NCBI GenBank assembly: GCA_934647305.1 | Contig: CAKUFI010000089.1 | Location: forward strand, 1-9,969 | Direction of reading: 5' to 3' | Length of the DNA stretch: 9,969 bases | Origin: an uncultured Clostridia bacterium | Lineage (GTDB): Bacteria; Bacillota; Clostridia; Christensenellales; Aristaeellaceae | Shown: piece by piece, positions 5,685 to 9,969 of the stretch | Numbering within the stretch: position 1 is the stretch's first letter | Layout: each line of letters starts with the position of its first letter | Translations under genes and position numbers: made by a program | Notes under the pieces: model-generated | Database searches by the model: none | What the model was told of the DNA's origin: nothing | What the model saw: the letters and a program-made list of their open reading frames with translations, nothing else

Positions 5685-5957
5685 TTGTCTTGCATTGCCT
5701 CGTTCTCATGATGTCGCTTGCTGTTCTATGAAGTTGTAATGCCTGCCTCGCCCCGGAATCCTGCGAAGTCCCATCGGGGAAGTGGATGTCAGGGGAAACA
5801 CGAAGTGATCGGTTGGTCAGTGTAGACTGTTTGATTTCTGCATGCTTCGAGAGGTATCCATCTATCTGATCAACGGGGCGAGGCAAGAGAAGAAGTGCGT
5901 TTCCGTCTGGTTCAATGGCATCGCCTCCTTTACGGTTAATTGCTGATTGAGGGGGTT

Positions 5958-5980
5958 CGCATCGACGATGCGTCTTTTTC
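5958..5980 (+). terminator. Possible short-stem terminator on the plus strand
   Basis: CGCATC (5958-5963) pairs with GATGCG (5967-5972) around GAC, followed by TCTTTTTC. The stem is only 6 bp, so termination would be weak. It could end read-through from dppA or a plus-strand RNA from the 5650 region. On the minus strand the same hairpin sits near the 5' end of the candidate RNA. Confidence 0.35.
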
Positions 5981-6006
5981 TGATCCCTTTCTCTCTTTGC
6001 ACTTAT

Positions 6007-6035
6007 ATATTAACACACACGGAACGCCTTGTCAA
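6007..6035 (-). promoter_or_regulatory. Strong minus-strand promoter without an obvious protein gene
   Basis: A perfect TTGACA (6035-6030) and TAATAT (6012-6007) are separated by exactly 17 bp on the minus strand. Transcription would start near 6000 and run to the terminator at 5605-5576. It lies 40 bp downstream of the araC stop codon, so it is not the araC promoter. Confidence 0.7.
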
Positions 6036-6075
6036 TAGCTGTTTTACGAAAATAGCGAGAAAATTTTTCTGCGGC

Positions 6076-6894
6076 TTACTTTTCACGTGCCCGGACGCGC
6101 ACCTGACTGGGCAGCATGCCGGTATAGCGCTTGTAGGTCTTAGAGAAGTATTTGCTGTCCGGGATGCCCACGGCCTCGGCGACCTCGCCGACGGTGTACT
6201 TGCCGCTGGCCAGCAGCTCGCCGGCCTTGCGCACGCGCAGGGAGTTGCGGTAGTCCACCGGCGACATGCCCTTGCACTCGAAAAACAGCCGCCGGAAGCT
6301 GCCCGCGCTCAGCGCGCACATCTGTGCCAGCTCCTCGATGGAGTTGTTTTCCTTCAGGTTGTTTTCCAGGTAGTTCAGGCCGTTGTAAATGCGCCGCATG
6401 TTCTCCTCGTACTGGCTGCGGCTGTGCTCGCGCATGAAGTCGCACAGCAGCTTTGCGGCGTTTCCCAGGCGCTCCAGGCAGTAGTACGGCTCTCCGGCGT
6501 TCTGCTTTCGCTCGATTTCCTCCATCAGGCCGCTGTATACGCCGTGCTCGTCGTGAAACAGCAGCGTGGGCGCGTCGCAGAAATGCACCGCCTCGCCGCT
6601 CTCCTCGTCGCGCAGCTGCACGTTGATGACCCCCATGCGGCAGGTTTCCCGTCCGGCGCTGCGGCTGCGGTAGGGCAGGCCGACCGGTATGAGCAGCATG
6701 TCGCCCGTGTGCAGAAACACTGTCTGCTTGCCGAAGTCAAAAATGCGTTCTCCGCTGAGGACATAGACAAAGCGATCCCACTGCGCGCTGTTTTCGCGGT
6801 AGGTTTCGCTGGCGACGTCTGAGGCGATGCCCATACTGATGTGGGTCAGGGCCAGTTTTCTGCGCGCGTCGTACATGATGTCCTGTATGTTCAC
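6076..6894 (-). CDS. AraC-family transcriptional regulator (cupin plus double HTH)
   Basis: Predicted 272-aa cytoplasmic protein. GTG 6894 is preferred because AAGGGAG ends 9 nt upstream; ATG 6918 precedes that site and ATG 6903 directly abuts it. The N-terminal part (about 35-80, RFVYVLSGERIFDF, then GDMLLIPVGLPY) is a cupin-type ligand-binding domain. The C-terminal part carries two helix-turn-helix units, about 185-205 (SIEELAQMCALSAGSFRRLF) and 233-255. It ends in the AraC signature region YFSKTYKRYTGMLPSQVR (249-266). It is divergent from the GH89 gene and probably controls it in response to a sugar. The 206-bp shared intergenic region holds a 20-bp dyad. The -10 region TATAAT at 6926-6921 would give a very short leader. 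No clear terminator is seen after the stop, so read-through into the promoter region downstream is possible. Confidence 0.88.
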   Translation of the reverse strand: MNIQDIMYDARRKLALTHISMGIASDVASETYRENSAQWDRFVYVLSGERIFDFGKQTVFLHTGDMLLIPVGLPYRSRSAGRETCRMGVINVQLRDEESGEAVHFCDAPTLLFHDEHGVYSGLMEEIERKQNAGEPYYCLERLGNAAKLLCDFMREHSRSQYEENMRRIYNGLNYLENNLKENNSIEELAQMCALSAGSFRRLFFECKGMSPVDYRNSLRVRKAGELLASGKYTVGEVAEAVGIPDSKYFSKTYKRYTGMLPSQVRVRAREK

Positions 6895-6920
6895 CCGGCT
6901 CATCTCCCTTTTCACCATTC

Positions 6921-6926
6921 ATTATA
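6921..6926 (-). promoter_or_regulatory. Candidate -10 box of the araC-type gene
   Basis: TATAAT lies on the minus strand at 6926-6921, 26 bp before the preferred GTG start. No -35 match was found at 16-18 bp, so the promoter may need an activator or may be weak. Confidence 0.4.
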
Positions 6927-6979
6927 AGGGATGCGGCGGCGACCGGACGTTAAGTTACGATGAAAAATTGCAGGAGGCA

Positions 6980-6999
6980 TAACATCACGGTCGATGTTA
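6980..6999. promoter_or_regulatory. 20-bp dyad, candidate operator between araC and GH89
   Basis: TAACATC (6980-6986) and GATGTTA (6993-6999) are exact inverted copies with a 6-bp spacer. The centre lies about 33 bp upstream of the GH89 -35 box, a normal activator position, and about 63 bp upstream of the araC -10. AraC proteins usually bind direct repeats, so a different regulator is possible. Confidence 0.45.
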
Positions 7000-7022
7000 C
7001 TCACTTCACATGGCGAAATTGA

Positions 7023-7051
7023 TTGCGATGAACCCGCACGCGTGTTATAAT
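7023..7051 (+). promoter_or_regulatory. Promoter of the GH89 gene
   Basis: TTGCGA (7023-7028), a 17-bp spacer and TATAAT (7046-7051) with TG at 7043-7044 form an extended -10 promoter. The leader before ATG 7101 holds a small hairpin, GGGAG (7061-7065) with CTCCC (7069-7073). Confidence 0.65.
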
Positions 7052-7100
7052 TTTCGCAACGGGAGAGGCTCCCACAACACAGAATACTCGGAGGTGCTTT

Positions 7101-9476
7101 ATGTATAAGATTCTTCTGCCCGAAAGCGGCGAGAAGGCGTACCAGACGGCCGCGCTGGCCTTTCAGGAGATGTACGAGAAGGTGACGGGCGCGCGCCTGC
7201 CCCTGATCACCGAAGACGACGGCCTCAGCGACCTGATCGTGATCGGCTCGGACGCGGTGAACGACTTCGCCGCCCAGGCCTTTGCCTGCGGCTGGATCGA
7301 CTCCTTCGACATCCGCTACGGCACGGACGACTACGCCATCCGCTCGATGGAGCAAGACGGCCGCGCCTTCCTGTTCCTGGCCGGCGGGCGGGGCCGGAGC
7401 ACGCTGTACGCGGTGTACGACTACTTTGAGCGCGCGGCGGGCTGTCACTATTACTGGGACGGCGACGTGATTCCGCACCGCGGCGAGCTGTCTCTTCGCG
7501 GCCTGAGCGTGACGGAGCAGCCCCGGTTTGAGTACCGCGGCCTGCGCTACTTCGCCCACAGGGGGCTGCACCGCTATCAGGCGGAGCACTGGTCTCTCGA
7601 GGACTGGCAACGCGAAATCGACTGGATGGTCAAGCGGCGGCTCAACTACTTCATGCTGCGCATCGGCATCGACGACCTGTATCAGCGCGCCTTCCCGGAC
7701 GTGGTGTCCTATCCGAACGCCACCGAGCGCCTGCCCGAGGCCACGGCGGAGGGCTACGACGACCGCACGCTGTTCTGGTCGCTGGAGTACCGCGGCATAC
7801 TGCGCCAGAAGCTGCTCGCCTACGCCTTTGACCGCGACCTGATCCACAGCGAGGACTGCGGCACGATGACCCACTGGTACTCCCGCACGCCGATTGAGTA
7901 CCTGGAGAAGAAGCAGCCCAGGCTGCTGGCGCAGGCCAGCTCCGGCTACAGCGAGCAGACCGGCCTGTGCTGGGATCCGCGCGTGAAGGAGAACCTGGAC
8001 AATTACTTCAGGCTGACCGAGACCTATGTCGAGCAGTACGGCCGGCCCGAGCTGTTCCACACGATCGGCCTGGCCGAGCGCCTGATCTTCGACGACCGCA
8101 GGCAGAACATGAACATGAAGCTGCTGACCTACCGCCGCATCCTGCAGCGCGTACACGAGAGGTATCCGCTGGCCAAGACGCTGATCGCCTCCTGGGACTT
8201 CATCGGCTGGTGGTACCCGGAGGAGGTGCAGCAGCTGATGCGCGAGTTCGACCCGGAGCGCACGATCATCCTGGACTACACCAGCGACCACGACGACCCC
8301 GACCGCTGCTTCCCCAACTGGGGTCTGGTGGGCAAGTTCCCGTGGATTTTCGGCATCTTCCACGCCTACGAGGCGCAGAACTGCCTGCGCGGCATGTACG
8401 ACACGACGAAGGAGCGCCTGGAGATCGCCAAGGACGATCCGTTCTGCAAGGGCATGATCTACTGGCCGGAGCTGTCCCACAGCGACCCGCTGGTGCTGGA
8501 ATACCTGGTCGAGAACGCCTGGAAGCCCGAGCAGCTGACCATCGAGCCGCTGGCCGAGCGCTTCAGCCTGGCGCGCTACAGCCAGTTCGGCGAGCAGATG
8601 AACCGCGCCTGGCAGGCCTATCTGCCCCTGATCAAGCTGGTCAGCTGGGGTCACTATTCCCGCCGCACGCCGGACGACCCGGACTACGTCAAGTACTGCC
8701 ACGGCTGGAGCGATCACCGCTCCACACTGGTGGACGTGTTCAGCGGCTGGGAAATGTTCGCGCTGGAGGAGACCGAGCAAAACACCTCCTGGGTGGCGGG
8801 CGAGCATAAGAGCCGGCTGGCGGCCAACCGCGCGCGCTGGGAGTACCTGCTCGGCCAGGCGAAGCCCTATCGCGAGAACATCTCCGCCACCCTGCAGGCG
8901 CTCTACACCCTGCCCGACGAGGCGCTGGACAACCCCTTCGTGCGCCGCGACCTGATGGACCTGGCCCACTCGCTGCTCGAGCAGATCGCCCATTACGGCA
9001 TGCTGCGCATGGCGCTGTGGCGCGCGCAGTTCCAGGCGGGCGAGGACGTGGGCGAGAGGATTCTGGCGCAGTGCGACGCGATCTACGCGACCTCCGAAAT
9101 CCTGGGCAGGCTCCTGACCTGCCACGAGGACTACTCCATGAACGCCACGATGGACGGCCTGAAGCGGGTCTCGCCGGTCAACCCGGTCTTCGAGCCCACG
9201 CTCAAGCACAACCTGGTCAACGGCTACTGCCGCCAGGCCGCCTGCGAGCCCTGGAACAACCTCTACCTGCCCGAGCAGCAGGTCTACTTCGCCTGGGTGA
9301 AGGAAAACGTTCGGGCAAACAACCGCGGCGAGTGGGTGCGCGTGCCGGAGGAAACCCGCCGGGCGCCGTATCAGGCCTTTATGAACAAGCCGCTCGACGA
9401 AATGCGCCCCGTCCCCGGCGATCTCAAGGCGCTGCTCCGCCAGGCCGAAGCCGCCGTCCTGCGCGTGGAGGTGTAA
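7101..9476 (+). CDS. Alpha-N-acetylglucosaminidase, glycoside hydrolase family 89
   Basis: Predicted 791-aa protein; GGAGG lies 6 nt before ATG 7101. The order of regions fits GH89/NAGLU: an N-terminal alpha/beta domain (about 1-140, with GGRGRSTLYAVYDYFE), a TIM barrel (about 145-475, starting FEYRGLRYFAHRG and EDWQREIDWMVKRRLN) and an all-helical C-terminal domain. Candidate catalytic acids are Glu326 (TIGLAERL) and Glu457 (GMIYWPELSHSDP). They are 131 residues apart, almost the same as Glu316 and Glu446 in human NAGLU. The second region aligns with the NAGLU GM-x-x-EG motif and the following ENAW. GH89 enzymes remove terminal alpha-linked GlcNAc from heparan-type or mucin glycans. No signal peptide is present, so the enzyme is likely intracellular and acts on imported oligosaccharides. 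The divergent AraC gene is its likely regulator. Exact linkage is not known. Confidence 0.88.
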   Translation: MYKILLPESGEKAYQTAALAFQEMYEKVTGARLPLITEDDGLSDLIVIGSDAVNDFAAQAFACGWIDSFDIRYGTDDYAIRSMEQDGRAFLFLAGGRGRSTLYAVYDYFERAAGCHYYWDGDVIPHRGELSLRGLSVTEQPRFEYRGLRYFAHRGLHRYQAEHWSLEDWQREIDWMVKRRLNYFMLRIGIDDLYQRAFPDVVSYPNATERLPEATAEGYDDRTLFWSLEYRGILRQKLLAYAFDRDLIHSEDCGTMTHWYSRTPIEYLEKKQPRLLAQASSGYSEQTGLCWDPRVKENLDNYFRLTETYVEQYGRPELFHTIGLAERLIFDDRRQNMNMKLLTYRRILQRVHERYPLAKTLIASWDFIGWWYPEEVQQLMREFDPERTIILDYTSDHDDPDRCFPNWGLVGKFPWIFGIFHAYEAQNCLRGMYDTTKERLEIAKDDPFCKGMIYWPELSHSDPLVLEYLVENAWKPEQLTIEPLAERFSLARYSQFGEQMNRAWQAYLPLIKLVSWGHYSRRTPDDPDYVKYCHGWSDHRSTLVDVFSGWEMFALEETEQNTSWVAGEHKSRLAANRARWEYLLGQAKPYRENISATLQALYTLPDEALDNPFVRRDLMDLAHSLLEQIAHYGMLRMALWRAQFQAGEDVGERILAQCDAIYATSEILGRLLTCHEDYSMNATMDGLKRVSPVNPVFEPTLKHNLVNGYCRQAACEPWNNLYLPEQQVYFAWVKENVRANNRGEWVRVPEETRRAPYQAFMNKPLDEMRPVPGDLKALLRQAEAAVLRVEV

Positions 9477-9494
9477 GGGAACGTTGGGGAGACG

Positions 9495-9532
9495 CTGGGG
9501 AGGCCGCCTTTTTGAAAAAGGCGCCTCCCCAG
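9495..9532 (+). terminator. Long hairpin at the 3' end of the GH89 gene
   Basis: The arms 9495-9513 and 9515-9532 form an almost complete stem (CTGGGGAGG with CCTCCCCAG, and GCCTTTTT with AAAAAGGC) with one bulged C. It begins 19 bp after the stop codon. It is not followed by a T-run. It is the same type of module as the hairpins at 2396-2431 and 9852-9881. Confidence 0.55.
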
Positions 9533-9538
9533 ACCCCA

Positions 9539-9597
9539 CCCGGAAAACACTTTGATCCGCGAAATGAAAGAATAGCAGATAGGTGGTTCCCCGAATG
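9539..9597 (+). repeat. Copy C of dispersed 59-bp intergenic core
   Basis: The boxes CCCGGAAAACACTtTGATCC and TTCCCCGAATG have the standard spacing. It directly follows the GH89 3' hairpin, with the CCCGG end nearest to the gene, the same arrangement as copies A and B. The following 9598-9709 stretch holds only an imperfect palindrome with GGCGGTA (9632-9638) and TACCGCC (9668-9674) as outer arms and no gene. Confidence 0.75.
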
Positions 9598-9709
9598 AGG
9601 GGTGGCTGCGAAGGCGCTTTGCGAGGCCGGAGGCGGTACTTCTGGCCGGGCTGTGTTCGGGAGCACTTACCGCCGCGGCATGCGGCATATTACGTTTTCC
9701 CAGCCCCTA

Positions 9710-9767
9710 CCCGGAAAACACTTTGATCCGCGCAGCGAGGAAAAAGTAGATATTCGGCTCCCGAATG
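9710..9767 (+). repeat. Copy D of dispersed 59-bp intergenic core
   Basis: CCCGGAAAACACTtTGATCCGCG begins at 9710 and CTCCCGAATG ends at 9767, so the second box is slightly diverged. It faces copy E, with which it forms a large inverted repeat. Confidence 0.7.
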
Positions 9768-9787
9768 AGGGCTTACGAGAAACGCCG

Positions 9788-9846
9788 GATTCGGGGAATC
9801 AGTTTTCTGCAGCCGTTTTGCCGTGCGGATCAGAGTACTTTTCGGG
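9788..9846 (-). repeat. Copy E of dispersed 59-bp intergenic core
   Basis: On the minus strand this reads CCCGAAAAGTACTcTGATCC, a variable middle, then TTCCCCGAATC. Its CCCG end is joined to a GAGCTCTC plus hairpin module as in copy A. By analogy it should follow a minus-strand gene lying to the right of the window. Confidence 0.7.
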
Positions 9847-9851
9847 AGAGC

Positions 9852-9881
9852 TCGAGAGGGGCTTTTCTTAGAAAAGCCGCC
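9852..9881 (-). repeat. Hairpin module next to copy E
   Basis: GGCTTTTC (9860-9867) pairs with GAAAAGCC (9871-9878) around TTA, in the same position and layout as GGCCTTTC with GAAAGGCC beside copy A. One base pair differs on both arms. The outer TCGAGAGG part pairs only partly here. Confidence 0.65.
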
Positions 9882-9908
9882 TCAGACTGTCGAAAAACCC
9901 CGGAGAGC

Positions 9909-9932
9909 TCGAGAGGGTCGCAACCCTCTCGA
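9909..9932 (-). repeat. TCGAGAGGGT hairpin
   Basis: TCGAGAGGGT (9909-9918) pairs exactly with ACCCTCTCGA (9923-9932), loop CGCA. On the minus strand this is the same hairpin as 2123-2146, with loop TGCG kept and the closing C-G pair replaced by T-A. The remaining bases to 9969 show no gene. Confidence 0.65.
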
Positions 9933-9969
9933 ACTTTCAATCGCGCCCAGCGGCGTGTACGGTGGGCAC

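Larger units (their letters stand above)
5576..6000 (-). ncRNA. Candidate structured RNA or leader, about 425 nt, unknown family
   Basis: A strong minus-strand promoter at 6035-6007 and a strong terminator at 5605-5576 bracket about 425 bp that lack a convincing protein gene and are visibly poorer in G/C than the rest. In the minus-strand transcript a TGCCTCGCCCCG segment (5885-5874) is complementary to CGGGGCGAGGCA (5755-5744). An AAAGGAGG Shine-Dalgarno-like segment (5931-5924) is complementary to CCTCCTTT (5659-5652). The two helices are nested. The SD-like segment is followed by a 17- to 19-codon ORF (start 5921 or TTG 5915, residues MPLNQTETHFFSCLAPLIR). A 74-codon frame at 5886-5662 lacks a start with RBS. 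It could instead be the decayed remains of a gene, or plus-strand RNA ending at the hairpin at 5958-5980. I do not recognise a known RNA family. Confidence 0.35.

Noticed and set aside
5662..5886. 74-codon minus-strand frame in the gene-poor region
   Set aside because: It begins at a TTG without a ribosome binding site, is out of frame with the nearby AAAGGAGG-ATG, has no recognisable domain and has codon use unlike the neighbours.
5489..5940. Recoded gene with TGA read as an amino acid, starting MKIHRF
   Set aside because: Other genes in the window use TGA as a normal stop, several further stops follow in the frame, and no domain or selenocysteine-type hairpin is evident.
5951..5972. GGTTCGCATC resembling a tRNA T-arm
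   Set aside because: No acceptor stem, D-arm or anticodon arm fits around it; the sequence is better explained as the CGCATC/GATGCG hairpin.
6912..9539. Long minus-strand open frame (875 codons) opposite the GH89 gene
   Set aside because: It is antisense to a gene with clear family motifs. The translation is a low-complexity mix rich in Val, Leu, Ala, Gln and His, as expected from the complement of GC-rich third positions, and it has no RBS-supported start.
9710..9846. Insertion sequence terminal inverted repeats
   Set aside because: No transposase or room for one lies between the arms, and no flanking target duplication was seen; facing copies of the dispersed core explain the symmetry.

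Overview
The window looks like a piece of chromosome from a fairly GC-rich, anaerobic gut-type Bacillota (Clostridia sensu lato). The basis is strong GGAGG-type ribosome binding sites, TTGxxx/TATAAT promoters with 17-bp spacers, XpaC and DppA homologues typical of Firmicutes, and genes rich in G/C at third codon positions. The genus cannot be read from the sequence. No phage, IS element, CRISPR array, tRNA or rRNA gene was seen.

Layout: (1) 1-232, a string of perfect hairpins downstream of an xpaC-like gene. (2) 233-1405 (-), an XpaC-family membrane-associated protein, divergent from 1586-1930 (+), a small DUF4870/Tic20-like membrane protein. (3) 1931-2447, a 500-bp mosaic of palindromes and tandem repeats. 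(4) 2448-3272 (-), a regulator with two SANT/Myb-like repeats, divergent from 3444-4442 (+), an SGNH/GDSL hydrolase. (5) 4443-4696, another repeat mosaic. (6) 4697-5488 (+), a DppA-type M55 D-aminopeptidase. (7) 5489-6075, a poorer-in-GC region with no convincing protein gene. It carries a strong minus-strand promoter, long-range complementary segments and a minus-strand terminator, so it may encode an RNA. (8) 6076-6894 (-), an AraC-family regulator, divergent from 7101-9476 (+), a GH89 alpha-N-acetylglucosaminidase. A 20-bp dyad lies between them. (9) 9477-9969, a third repeat mosaic.

Functional reading: AraC plus GH89 looks like a small catabolic unit for alpha-linked GlcNAc saccharides (for example from mucin or heparan-type glycans). 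The hydrolase has no signal peptide, so it probably acts on imported oligosaccharides. The SGNH hydrolase and DppA fit deacylation and scavenging of D-amino-acid peptides. XpaC and the small membrane protein fit envelope or stress functions.

The most unusual aspect is the non-coding part. Every gene 3' end except those of dppA and araC is followed by shared, modular, hairpin-forming repeats. Five copies of one ~59-bp core are present. The three that directly follow a gene in the window all have the same orientation relative to that gene. Hairpin arms differ between copies by paired, compensatory changes, which suggests selection on the folded form.
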